A stretch of 64,000 nucleotides of DNA from an uncultured Alphaproteobacteria bacterium. GTDB taxonomy: Bacteria; Pseudomonadota; Alphaproteobacteria; UBA11222. The stretch covers positions 62,001 to 126,000 of the forward strand of contig CAMYID010000018.1 in assembly GCA_947258435.1 (NCBI GenBank). Direction: 5' to 3'. Position 1 is the stretch's first letter. Every line of letters starts with the position of its first letter. A model generated the notes under the pieces. The model ran no database searches. It worked only from the letters and a program-made list of their open reading frames with translations, and was not told where the DNA came from. A program made the position numbers and the translations under genes. Positions 9,783 to 17,972 of the stretch are shown piece after piece.

Positions 9783-11561
9783 CTATGCCGGCCAGACGAT
9801 CAGGATCAGCGGCACGGAAATCGCCACAATCAGAATTTCCAGCGGCAACCCCATACGCCAGTAATCTGTAAACTGATAACCACCGGGTCCCATCACAAGC
9901 GTATTGGACTGATGACCGATCGGCGTGAGGAACGCGCAGGACGCCCCCACCGCGACCGCCATCAGAAACGGATCCATACTGACGCCAAGTGCGCCTGCCA
10001 CCGCGACCGCTATCGGCGCCATGACAACGGCGGTCGCGGCATTGTTGATCACATCGGACAGGAACATCGTCACGACAAGAATCAACCCCAACACGACGGC
10101 GAGCGGCAACCCCGAGGTCCATTGCACAAGCGCCTGCGCCACAAGCAAGGTCGTACCGGTATTTTCAAGCGCCTGACCGACAGGGATCATTGCGCCCAGC
10201 AAAACAATAACAGGCCAGTCAACATTGTCATACAATTCCCGCACCGAAAGAATTCCGCTCACGGTAAAGACAATAATCGCACCGACAAACGCAACCGGCA
10301 GCGACACGACGCCCCCTATACCCGCCGCAAGTGCGCCGATGAAGATCAACGCCGCCAGCCCGATACGCCGGCTGTTCGCGAGGCTGATATCGCGATGCGC
10401 AAGCGGCAGAAGCTCCAGATCCAGCAATGTATCGGCCATAAGATCCTGGCGCATTTGCAGCAGCAGGATATCGCCGACCTGAAACTGCTGCCGACGAAGC
10501 CGCTCCCGCAACGGAGCACCGCGGCGCGACAAGGCGATCACCGCGCCGCGTTCCCCGACCCGGCGCGCCAAAGCGGCAACCTCGCGTCCGACGAGCCAGC
10601 TTTTATGCGGCACCAGCGCTTCGACCAGCCTGTTGGTGTCCGATGTCAGTAATTCAGCAGTACCCCCCGATTCGGTAACAAGGTCGATGTCATGTTCTTC
10701 GATCAGCTTCTTCAATGCGTCCGTATCGGCGCGCAGAATGATGACATCCCCCTCTTCGATCACATGATCTTGCGGCAGGAAAACCGCGCCGCTTGCCCCG
10801 CGTGCGCGGCCGATAATTTCCACATCGCCATCGCGAAAAGCCTCAACCTCCCGCACTGTCTTGCCGATCAGCGAACTCTCCTCGGGTACGCGTGTTTCGG
10901 TAAGGTAATCATCGGTTTCAAAAAGCTGACCGGGCACATTGGCCGCGCGGCGCGCTTTCGGGATCAACCGCCAGCCCAGCAGGGCAATGAACACAAGCCC
11001 CCCGATCGCGACCGCAATGCCGACGGGCGAGAAGTCAAACATGCCGAACGGCGCGCCACTGACCGACTGGCGATAGCTCGCGATGATCACATTTGGCGGC
11101 GTGCCGATCATTGTGGTCATACCGCCCAATATGCTGCCAAAGGCCAGCGGCATAAGCAAAATAGCGGGCGAACGCTGCTGTTCCGAGGCGGTGACAAGCG
11201 CGACCGGTAACATAAGCGCCAAAGCGCCGACATTATTCATAAAGGCGGATGCCACTGTCACCACCAGCATCAGCGACAGAATATGCAGGAACTGGTTTGT
11301 CGTAAAACGCCGGATATATGTCGCGACCAGATCGACGACACCGGAATTGCGAAGTGCGGCTGACAGGATCAGGACGGCCGCAACGGTGATAACCGCCGGA
11401 TGGCCAAACCCCGCAAACACCTGATCGGCAGGAACAAGATCAGCAACCGCGCATGCGAACAGGGCAAGCGCGGCGACAATGTCATAACGCAGCCGCCCCC
11501 AGATAAAAAACCCGAGCGTCACCCCCATTATCGCGACAATTATGATCTGATCGGGTGTCAA
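9783..11561 (-). CDS. SLC13-family permease with RCK_C (TrkA-C) domains
   Basis: Inner-membrane transporter of 592 residues with about a dozen hydrophobic segments split by a cytosolic region (~200-370) containing two TrkA-C-like domains (RVPEESSLIGKTVREVEAF... and ALVPHKSWLVGREVAAL...). This architecture is typical of SLC13/DASS-type proteins annotated as sulfate, thiosulfate or dicarboxylate carriers. Each half has the GTPPN/GHQSNTLVMGPGGY-type loop of the ion-transporter superfamily. The neighbours, mercaptopyruvate sulfurtransferase, cysteine synthase and MOSC, make a sulfur anion plausible, but this is inference. No substrate motif is decisive. Confidence 0.85.
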   Translation of the reverse strand: MTPDQIIIVAIMGVTLGFFIWGRLRYDIVAALALFACAVADLVPADQVFAGFGHPAVITVAAVLILSAALRNSGVVDLVATYIRRFTTNQFLHILSLMLVVTVASAFMNNVGALALMLPVALVTASEQQRSPAILLMPLAFGSILGGMTTMIGTPPNVIIASYRQSVSGAPFGMFDFSPVGIAVAIGGLVFIALLGWRLIPKARRAANVPGQLFETDDYLTETRVPEESSLIGKTVREVEAFRDGDVEIIGRARGASGAVFLPQDHVIEEGDVIILRADTDALKKLIEEHDIDLVTESGGTAELLTSDTNRLVEALVPHKSWLVGREVAALARRVGERGAVIALSRRGAPLRERLRRQQFQVGDILLLQMRQDLMADTLLDLELLPLAHRDISLANSRRIGLAALIFIGALAAGIGGVVSLPVAFVGAIIVFTVSGILSVRELYDNVDWPVIVLLGAMIPVGQALENTGTTLLVAQALVQWTSGLPLAVVLGLILVVTMFLSDVINNAATAVVMAPIAVAVAGALGVSMDPFLMAVAVGASCAFLTPIGHQSNTLVMGPGGYQFTDYWRMGLPLEILIVAISVPLILIVWPA

Positions 11562-11641
11562 AGAACCCCTCCCTCATTTCCCGCGCGGCATATCGTCTGT
11601 GCTGAATGCGCGCCCCTGTGGCGTATGCGATCGCGACCCGC

Positions 11642-12193
11642 TCAATCGGCCTGGCCAAGACGCACAATCCCCCAATCATCCAGCGGCACGATTTCCGCCT
11701 CTTCCTGCGCGAAGGGAACAAAGCCCATTTGCTGATAAAGCGGCAAGGCCCGCGGATGATCCAGCGTGCAGGTCTGCACGTGAAATCTCTCCGGACCGCG
11801 CCGCCAGACGATGTCAATCGCCTGTGCCAACAGAAACCGCCCCAGCCCTTTGCCGATGAAGTCCCCGATAATCCCGAAATAGCTTAACTCCACCGCCGGC
11901 ATGTCCCGGAAGTCGAGCTCGAAATAGCCGGCCGGAACACCCCCGACATAGGCGACATAAATCTCTATCTGCGGATCGCAAAGCAGCGCGGCAAGTTCGG
12001 CATCGGACATATGCTTGCGGTGTACCCAGTGATAGTCGCGCCCGACCATGTGATAAAGATAGCGGTAGAAAGGCACAGACGGTATTTCCGCCCGCAACAA
12101 GGCATGGCTTTCAAAAGCGGGCGGCCGCACATACAGCGCCGGTCGCTCATACATTTCAAGAAACGTAACCGTTGTCGCAAGCGGCGCGCTCAT
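11642..12193 (-). CDS. GNAT family N-acetyltransferase
   Basis: A 183-residue acetyl-CoA-dependent acetyltransferase. The acetyl-CoA pyrophosphate loop appears as IGDFIGKGLGRFLL (~122-135), preceded by the strand AVELSYFGI. The C-terminal strand-helix LDHPRALPLYQQMGFVPF is typical of GNAT folds. The acceptor substrate is unknown. It lies 24 bp downstream of the sulfurtransferase gene and is probably in one transcript with it. Confidence 0.88.
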   Translation of the reverse strand: MSAPLATTVTFLEMYERPALYVRPPAFESHALLRAEIPSVPFYRYLYHMVGRDYHWVHRKHMSDAELAALLCDPQIEIYVAYVGGVPAGYFELDFRDMPAVELSYFGIIGDFIGKGLGRFLLAQAIDIVWRRGPERFHVQTCTLDHPRALPLYQQMGFVPFAQEEAEIVPLDDWGIVRLGQAD

Positions 12194-12217
12194 CCGACTT
12201 GCCCGATTCCGGCTCGC

Positions 12218-13066
12218 TTACTGGGCAATCGGCAGGTCAGTGCGCGCACCCCATTCGGCCCATGACCCGTCATAGAGCGCCAGCGATCTAAACCCGACCC
12301 GCTGCAACGCAAGCAGGCCGATTGCCGCGGTTACACCCGAGCCGCAACTGGTGACCACCGGACGCGCAGGATCGATTCCGGCTTCGGCCACAATCGCCTG
12401 CAATTCCTCGACCGGGCGCATGGTGCCGTCAGCAGCCAGCAGGCTTGTATAGGGCAGATTGATCGCACCGGGAATATGGCCGGGCCGGATGCCGGGGCGC
12501 GGTTCGGGCTCTTTTCCGTGAAAACGCGCCGCCCCGCGCATATCCACCACCTGCTCTTCACGGCTGTGCAGATTCCTTGTCATCTGCGTGATATCGCGCA
12601 CCACAAAATTATTCAGCCGCGCGCTGAAATGCCGTTCGCGCGGAAGCGGCGGCAGATCCTCTACCGGCAGCCCTTCGGCGCGCCATTTCGGGAAACCGCC
12701 ATCCAGAACAGCGACATCCTCATGCCCCATCGCACGAAACATCCACCAGACGCGTGCGGCACTGAACATCCCCAGACCGTCATACACGATGATCCGGTTA
12801 CCATCACCAAGCCCCAGGCGGCGAACCCGGCTTGAGAACTTTTCCTGTGACGGCAGCATATGCGGATGCGGCGAATCCGTGTCGCAGATTTCATCGATAT
12901 CGAAATATACCGCACCGGGAATATGCGCTGCCATATACTCGGCTTTCGCATCGCGCCCCATATCCGGCAAATACCAGGAGGCATCGACAAGCTGTACATC
13001 CGGAGCCTGCAGATGTTCAGCCAGCCAATGGGTGCTTACCAGGGTATCGGGATCGTCAGCGGACAT
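12218..13066 (-). CDS. sseA: 3-mercaptopyruvate sulfurtransferase
   Basis: Two-domain rhodanese of 282 residues that moves sulfur from 3-mercaptopyruvate to thiol acceptors or cyanide. The catalytic loop is CGSGVTA near residue 240, the mercaptopyruvate-type sequence rather than the thiosulfate-type CRKGVTA. The N-terminal domain has the inactive rhodanese features (IPGAVYFDID, IIVYDGLGMFSAARVWW). Cytoplasmic, no signal peptide. It follows the cysteine synthase gene by 140 bp on the same strand, consistent with cysteine metabolism. Confidence 0.93.
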   Translation of the reverse strand: MSADDPDTLVSTHWLAEHLQAPDVQLVDASWYLPDMGRDAKAEYMAAHIPGAVYFDIDEICDTDSPHPHMLPSQEKFSSRVRRLGLGDGNRIIVYDGLGMFSAARVWWMFRAMGHEDVAVLDGGFPKWRAEGLPVEDLPPLPRERHFSARLNNFVVRDITQMTRNLHSREEQVVDMRGAARFHGKEPEPRPGIRPGHIPGAINLPYTSLLAADGTMRPVEELQAIVAEAGIDPARPVVTSCGSGVTAAIGLLALQRVGFRSLALYDGSWAEWGARTDLPIAQ

Positions 13067-13206
13067 CTTTCACCGTTATTTTTGGAGTTGAAACGCATCA
13101 TCTGTCAGAAAGGTGCCGTCTCGCCGGGGCAAAATCAAGACCAAGCCACAGCTTTGAATCCGACTTTCCCGGCAAGCGGGCGCATGTCTTGCAGGCAGCG
13201 CCGAAC

Positions 13207-14205
13207 CTACAGCCAATCAGGAACGGGTAACTGCCGGGCACGCAGAAATTCAGGATTGAAGAGTTTGCTTTGATAACGGGTGCCGAAATCGCACAGGATC
13301 GTCACGATCCGGTGACCGGGACCAAGCTGTTTGGCAAGCGCGACCGCACCCGCTACATTGACACCCGTCGATCCCCCCATACACAGCCCTTCATGGCGCA
13401 GCAGGTCGAACACCGTCTGCACCGCGTCCGTATCGGGGACATGAAAGCCTTCATCGACCGGCGCACCTTCCAGATTGGCGGTGACGCGCCCTTGCCCGAT
13501 CCCTTCGGTGATCGAATCGCCTTCCGCCTTCAACTCCCCCGTCTTCACCCAGCTATAAATCGCAGACCCGGACGGATCGGCGCAGGCGGTGACGACATTC
13601 GCATTGCGTTCCTTCAGGGCCATGGAAATGCCCGCCAGCGTGCCGCCCGTGCCAACCGCACAGACAAAACCATCCACCTTTCCGTCGGTCTGATCCCAGA
13701 TTTCAGGGCCTGTCCCCTCGATATGGGCCTGCCTGTTCGCGACATTGTCAAACTGATTGGCCCAGATTGCACCGGCCGGTTCCGTGGCATTCAGCTCTTC
13801 CGCAAGACGGCCGGAATATTTTACGTAGTTATTGGGATCTTTGTAGGGGACGGCGGGCACCTCAACCAGTTCCGCACCGGTCAGGCGAATCATGTCCTTT
13901 TTTTCCTGGGACTGGGTTTCGGGGATCACAATGACCGTCCGGAAGCCCATCGCATTGCCGACAAGCGCCAGACCAATGCCGGTATTGCCTGCGGTTCCCT
14001 CAACAATCACCCCGCCCGGCCTCAGTTCGCCGCGGGCGATAGCATCGCGAATAATAAACAGGGCGGCACGATCCTTGACCGACTGGCCGGGATTCATGAA
14101 CTCCGCCTTGCCAAGAATTTCACAGCCCGTCTCTTCTGACGCTTTACGCAACCGTATCAATGGTGTGTTGCCGATTGCGTCGGGCAAACCGTTGCAAATT
14201 CCCAT
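13207..14205 (-). CDS. cysK: Cysteine synthase A family protein
   Basis: PLP-dependent O-acetylserine sulfhydrylase-type enzyme, 332 residues. The PLP lysine is K44 in NPGQSVKDRAA. The substrate loop EGTAGNTGIG (~80-89) and the phosphate loop GTGGT (VCAVGTGGTLAG) are present. It differs somewhat from enteric CysK, so cystathionine beta-synthase-like activity cannot be excluded. A small hairpin (CAGTCG/CGACTG, plus-strand 14232-14250) sits in its 5' leader, about 27 nt before the start. Confidence 0.9.
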   Translation of the reverse strand: MGICNGLPDAIGNTPLIRLRKASEETGCEILGKAEFMNPGQSVKDRAALFIIRDAIARGELRPGGVIVEGTAGNTGIGLALVGNAMGFRTVIVIPETQSQEKKDMIRLTGAELVEVPAVPYKDPNNYVKYSGRLAEELNATEPAGAIWANQFDNVANRQAHIEGTGPEIWDQTDGKVDGFVCAVGTGGTLAGISMALKERNANVVTACADPSGSAIYSWVKTGELKAEGDSITEGIGQGRVTANLEGAPVDEGFHVPDTDAVQTVFDLLRHEGLCMGGSTGVNVAGAVALAKQLGPGHRIVTILCDFGTRYQSKLFNPEFLRARQLPVPDWL

Positions 14206-14353
14206 TATGAACTTTCGAAAAGTTTGTCTGTCAGTCGTTTTTTCCGACTGTATTTACCAACCGTCACGGGCGCAAGCATCCGGCAAAAAAGTTCGGCCCT
14301 GCAACAGGGGTGAAAAGGGGAGCGGGGGCGACAAGAGGAACAGGGACGACAGG

Positions 14354-15001
14354 TCAGGCCGCAGGTCCGCGCAGCCTGTCATGATTAAGGGCCAGCCATT
14401 GCAGCACAAAACCAAGCGTCACATTTGTCACCCGCCCCTCGGTCAACGCCGCAAGCGCTGCAACACGCGGACAGGTAAATACGCGGATATCCTCATCTTC
14501 TGATGCAAGGCCATGGATGCCGCCTGCATCCTTGCTATCGACAATCCCGCAAAAATAATGGATCTGCTCCGTTGTGGCACCGGGGCTTTGATAGAAAGTG
14601 CCGATACTGTGCAATTGCCGCAAAGTACAGCCAGCCTCTTCCTCGGCTTCGCGGCGGGCAACATCCTGAGGGGCCTCCCCGCTTTCGATCCGTCCGGCAA
14701 CGGTTTCCACAAGCCAGGGACTGCCCGTTTCCGGTGTATGCGCAAATGCGCCCGCGCGAAACTGCTCGATCAGCACAACCGTATCGCGGACAGGATCGTA
14801 AGGCAGCACAACCACCGCATCGCCGGTGACAAATACCTCGCGCGAAATAGATGGCGACCAGCCACCCGCATAAAGCCGGTGCCGCAGCGAGAAAGTCTGG
14901 ACAGCGAAATAGCCCTCAAACGGCGTTTTCTGTGCCAGGAGCTCGACATCGTGCGCCGTAAGCGGGGGCACGAACCGATCATCGCCGGATGATTTCGTCA
15001 T
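14354..15001 (-). CDS. NUDIX hydrolase, ADP-ribose pyrophosphatase type
   Basis: Hydrolyses ADP-ribose or related nucleoside diphosphate derivatives. The 215-residue protein carries an intact Nudix box starting at GRIESGE and ending REAEEEAG (residues ~103-124). The flanking sequence (VVLPYDPVRDTVVLIEQFRAGAF, then a Pro in FYQSPGATTEQ about 15 residues after the box) is typical of the NudF/ADPRase subgroup. It is divergent from the ChrR-like gene. The region before it contains the short direct repeat CGTTTCAGGATCCC (twice, ~15046-15074). Confidence 0.88.
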   Translation of the reverse strand: MTKSSGDDRFVPPLTAHDVELLAQKTPFEGYFAVQTFSLRHRLYAGGWSPSISREVFVTGDAVVVLPYDPVRDTVVLIEQFRAGAFAHTPETGSPWLVETVAGRIESGEAPQDVARREAEEEAGCTLRQLHSIGTFYQSPGATTEQIHYFCGIVDSKDAGGIHGLASEDEDIRVFTCPRVAALAALTEGRVTNVTLGFVLQWLALNHDRLRGPAA

Positions 15002-15111
15002 GCCCGGCTCCGCGGCTTGGGATAACGGCGCACAACATCCCCGGCCGTTTCAGGATCCCCAGGCGTTTCAGGATCCCAGGCCATTTCAGACAACTGCGAC
15101 AGCATAAGGAC

Positions 15112-15139
15112 TGATCCAATTTCGCCGGCAACGCGTATC
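15112..15139 (+). promoter_or_regulatory. Putative ECF11-type (RpoE/ChrR) promoter
   Basis: TGATCC (15112-15117), 16 bp, then CGTATC (15134-15139). The same arrangement, TGATCC-N16-CGTAAC, occurs on the minus strand at 23010-23037 before the converging operon. It resembles the -35/-10 pair I recall for ECF11 sigma factors such as Rhodobacter RpoE. The predicted transcript start is near 15147, just ahead of the ChrR-like gene. Confidence 0.65.
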
Positions 15140-15230
15140 CACAACATAATGCAAGGGATCGCATGCATTTACGTGGCTGGCAACAGCTAAACCGTAACCA
15201 TATTGCATCAGAAGGATGCATCAGCAGGCA

Positions 15231-15245
15231 GCATCTGACAGATGC
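15231..15245. promoter_or_regulatory. Palindrome GCATCTGACAGATGC with TGCATC repeats upstream
   Basis: Perfect 7-1-7 palindrome 20 bp before the ATG at 15265. Just upstream, TGCATCAG occurs twice, 13 bp apart. The cluster looks like operator DNA, or the region could be translated if the alternative start at 15163 is used. Confidence 0.35.
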
Positions 15246-15264
15246 AACAGAAAGCGGATTAAGG

Positions 15265-15966
15265 ATGGTTGACACTGAATGGTTGCTTGACTGGTCAAGC
15301 GGTGCATTAAAGCCGGGGTTTCGCCCTCTGATCGACGGCTATCTGTCGCTCAATCCCGAAGCACGGGAAGCCGCTGCCCTGTTCGACCGGCTGGGCGGCA
15401 GCCTTTTGGCGGAAGCGGATCCGGCGCCGCTGTCGCCTGGAGCCACGGGAAATGTCCATGCCCTGCTCGATCAGGCGCCGGGCACGGAATCTCCGGAAAG
15501 GCAATCCTCCCATGTCAATCAGACAATTACCGGACAACCAGCAGGTAACAGGCAGACAGCGGGCGATGCATTTGCGGCCCTGCCCGAGGCCATGCATGCC
15601 TGCCTGACAGGGCGCGAACGCACATTGCGCTGGTTCAGCCCGTCGCCCTGGTTTTCGATACGCCGGTTGCTGCCGCGCGGACAAGCTGCGGCAGGACCCG
15701 GCGGCTTTCTCATCCGCGTCGCGGCAGGACACAGCATCCCCTCCCACAGCCATGGCGGCACTGAAATGACGCTGGTTCTGCAAGGCGGTTATTCGGACTG
15801 CACCGGCCAGGCAAAAAGGGGGGATCTGATCATTCACGATCCATCAATCAATCACCAGCCGATCGCCGACCCCGGTGAGAGCTGTATTGTCGCAACGGCC
15901 TTTGAAGGCCCGCTCAGACTGACCGGCCGGTTTGGCAGGATCATACAACCGTTTTTCGGTTTCTAG
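15265..15966 (+). CDS. ChrR-like cupin anti-sigma factor with degenerate N-terminal zinc site
   Basis: A 233-residue relative of ChrR, the zinc anti-sigma factor that releases RpoE under singlet oxygen. The C-terminal cupin keeps its metal set: H, H and E in SHSHGGTEMTLV and H in NHQPIAD. The N-terminal anti-sigma domain is recognisable (LLDWSSGALKPG...GYLSLNPEARE...LGGSLL), but where ChrR has H-L-x-x-C-x-x-C this has Y, N and A, so all visible zinc ligands there are lost. An alternative start at 15163 has a better ribosome site (AAGGGA) and would add 34 residues. I prefer 15265 because it matches the ChrR N-terminus. No sigma factor gene is adjacent. Confidence 0.8.
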   Translation: MVDTEWLLDWSSGALKPGFRPLIDGYLSLNPEAREAAALFDRLGGSLLAEADPAPLSPGATGNVHALLDQAPGTESPERQSSHVNQTITGQPAGNRQTAGDAFAALPEAMHACLTGRERTLRWFSPSPWFSIRRLLPRGQAAAGPGGFLIRVAAGHSIPSHSHGGTEMTLVLQGGYSDCTGQAKRGDLIIHDPSINHQPIADPGESCIVATAFEGPLRLTGRFGRIIQPFFGF

Positions 15967-15974
15967 GGGGCGCT

Positions 15975-16640
15975 ATGCGGTCGGGGGGCATATTTGCAAC
16001 ATTCGTTGCATTGGTCGTAATCACAATCTGGTTGCAACCGGCCATGGCAACGCCGCGCGGCGCCTCACATGAAGAATACAGCTATACGATTTTCCGCAAC
16101 GGTAAGCAGCTTGGCACGCAGCATGTCAAAATTGCGCGCGAGGACGACACTGCCATTGCCACGATCCGTATCGAGATGGTCTATCGTCTCGGCTTTATAA
16201 AGCTTTATGATTATCTGCATGAAAGCCGCGAGGAATGGCGCGGCGGTTTACTGACAAGCCTTGACAGCCATACCACTGAAAATGACGAAACCCGCTTCGT
16301 TCGCGTTGCCAGGCATGAAGACAGTCTTGCCATTGACGGCAGCGGCGGCAGACACAGCCCGGAAAACAGTGTTTTTCCAACGACATACTGGAATATCGGC
16401 CTGCTTGAACAGCAGACGCTTTTTAATACCGAAGACGGTGCGCTTGTTCATGTCACATCGGAAGAGCTGGGCGAAACCTTGTTGACCCTGAACGGCCAGG
16501 AAGTCCGTGCACAGCATTATCGGATTTCGGGCGATCTTGATATCGAACTCTGGTACAGCAGGGAAGGTACCTGGCTTCAATCACGATTTTTTATTGACGA
16601 TGCTGAAATAATTTTTCGACTGCAATCCCTTTCATCCTGA
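15975..16640 (+). CDS. DUF6134-like exported protein
   Basis: A 221-residue protein with an N-terminal signal peptide (hydrophobic core ~8-20, cleavage near AMA-TP). It resembles the DUF6134 group of periplasmic beta-rich proteins (EYSYTIFRNGKQLGTQHV..., later YHLESREEW-type and ELWYSREGTWLQSRF segments). Function is unknown. It starts 9 bp after the ChrR-like gene and is certainly in the same operon. The location suggests a role in envelope or lipid stress, but this is inference from context only. Confidence 0.75.
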   Translation: MRSGGIFATFVALVVITIWLQPAMATPRGASHEEYSYTIFRNGKQLGTQHVKIAREDDTAIATIRIEMVYRLGFIKLYDYLHESREEWRGGLLTSLDSHTTENDETRFVRVARHEDSLAIDGSGGRHSPENSVFPTTYWNIGLLEQQTLFNTEDGALVHVTSEELGETLLTLNGQEVRAQHYRISGDLDIELWYSREGTWLQSRFFIDDAEIIFRLQSLSS

Positions 16641-16680
16641 CCTGATTTCAACAATAAAGAGCGCGTAACGCGACATAACA

Positions 16681-17199
16681 ATGCTTTCACCCCGCGAAAA
16701 TATTCCCCTGCTTCCTATCGAAACAGGCGATGAGGCGATCAGTTCCCTTACGGATAAAAGATTGCGCGCCATAGCCGCAAGTTACCGCGATTGGGCCCGG
16801 GACAAGCCAATTGCGGCGCGCTCAGACATTGTCCCACGGAAAATCCCGCGACTGCTTCCCTATATTCTCCTGTTCGACCGGGTCACACAGCACGGCAGAA
16901 CCGGTTTCAGCACCAGGTTATGTGGCAGCGAAATCGTCGATATGCTGCGCTTTGATGCAACAGGGCAGTTTATCGGGGCCGATGCGCCGAAGGACGATAT
17001 AAGCTTCCGTATTGCCCGCACACTGAATATCGTGATCGAAACACGCGCGCCCGTTCGCGCAAGCGGCAATCTGCAACTGGCCGGGCGTGAGTTTGTGCGT
17101 TTTGAAGCGATCTTTTTCCCCCTTTCGGAAGATGGCGAAACGATTGAGAAAATCATCGGCGGCGTTGTCCGAAGCCCGGTAAGCTGGGATCAGAAATGA
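16681..17199 (+). CDS. PAS_5-type (DUF1457) PAS domain protein
   Basis: A 172-residue single PAS-like domain protein of the alphaproteobacterial PAS_5 type. The N-terminal pattern ARSDIVPRKIPRLLPYILLFD is characteristic, followed by the FSTRLCGSEIVDMLRFDATGQFIG segment. No output domain is attached, so it may sense a small ligand or redox state and act through a partner. It overlaps the following SDR gene by 4 bp (ATGA), which implies translational coupling. Confidence 0.75.
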   Translation: MLSPRENIPLLPIETGDEAISSLTDKRLRAIAASYRDWARDKPIAARSDIVPRKIPRLLPYILLFDRVTQHGRTGFSTRLCGSEIVDMLRFDATGQFIGADAPKDDISFRIARTLNIVIETRAPVRASGNLQLAGREFVRFEAIFFPLSEDGETIEKIIGGVVRSPVSWDQK

Positions 17200-17972
17200 C
17201 AGACACGAAAACAGGCCATTGCATCTGGATAACAGGTGCAAGCTCTGGAATCGGCAAGGCGGTGGCACTTGCCTATGCGCAGGCGGGATATACTATCGCC
17301 GCAAGTGCGCGCTCGCAGGACGCCCTTGAGACACTGGCGGCCGACGCATCAGACATGGCCGGTACAATCGTACCGGTGCCACTTGACGTCACCGATAAGG
17401 ATGCGGCCGAAGCCGCGGTCGAACAGATCGAGCGCATAATCGCGCCGATATCGACCGCGATCCTGAATGCGGGCATCTATTTACCGGTCGATCCTTCGGC
17501 GGAATTCGACCCTGCCCCCTATCTCAACAGCATGGCTGTCAACTATCACGGCACGATCCACTGCCTGCTGCCGGTTACACAACGCATGCTGTCGCGGCGG
17601 TCCGGTCATCTTGTGATCCTGTCCTCGGTCACCGGCTATGGCGGTCTGCCCACATCCGCGGCCTATGGCCCCACCAAGGCAGCACTGATAAATCTGGCGG
17701 AATCGATTAAATTCGATCTCGATCCCCATGGAATCAGGACCAGCATCGTCTGCCCCGGATTTGTCGATACGCCCGCGACCGAATCCAACGCCTTTCCGAT
17801 GCCGTTTCTTGTGCCAACCGCGGCGGCCGCACAACGCATCGTCGACGGTATTTCGGCGGGAAAGTTCGAAATCACCTTCCCGCGCCGTTTCACCTTCGCA
17901 CTGAAATTTCTCAATATGCTGCCTTACAGGCTGTATTTCCCGATCGTCAGGCGGATGACGGGCCGGGGCTGA
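17196..17972 (+). CDS. Short-chain dehydrogenase/reductase
   Basis: NAD(P)-dependent classical SDR of 258 residues. The nucleotide motif is TGASSGIG (13-20), the NAG motif is at 91-93, and the catalytic set is S143/S144, Y157 and K161 (YGPTK). No basic residue stands out to fix the cofactor. A hydrophobic C-terminus (LKFLNMLPYRLYFPIVRRMTG) suggests membrane association, as in lipid-acting SDRs. Last gene of the chrR-like operon; its 3' end overlaps the convergent MFS gene by 26 bp. Confidence 0.9.
   Translation: MTDTKTGHCIWITGASSGIGKAVALAYAQAGYTIAASARSQDALETLAADASDMAGTIVPVPLDVTDKDAAEAAVEQIERIIAPISTAILNAGIYLPVDPSAEFDPAPYLNSMAVNYHGTIHCLLPVTQRMLSRRSGHLVILSSVTGYGGLPTSAAYGPTKAALINLAESIKFDLDPHGIRTSIVCPGFVDTPATESNAFPMPFLVPTAAAAQRIVDGISAGKFEITFPRRFTFALKFLNMLPYRLYFPIVRRMTGRG

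Noticed and set aside
9766-10122. N-terminal extension of the MOSC protein
   Set aside because: This part lies within the SLC13 permease gene in another frame and shows no MOSC similarity; a good ribosome site precedes the ATG at 9765.
15046-15074. CGTTTCAGGATCCC direct repeat as a regulatory element
   Set aside because: Only two copies in the leader of the NUDIX gene, with a third degenerate one; more likely a local duplication than a binding site.
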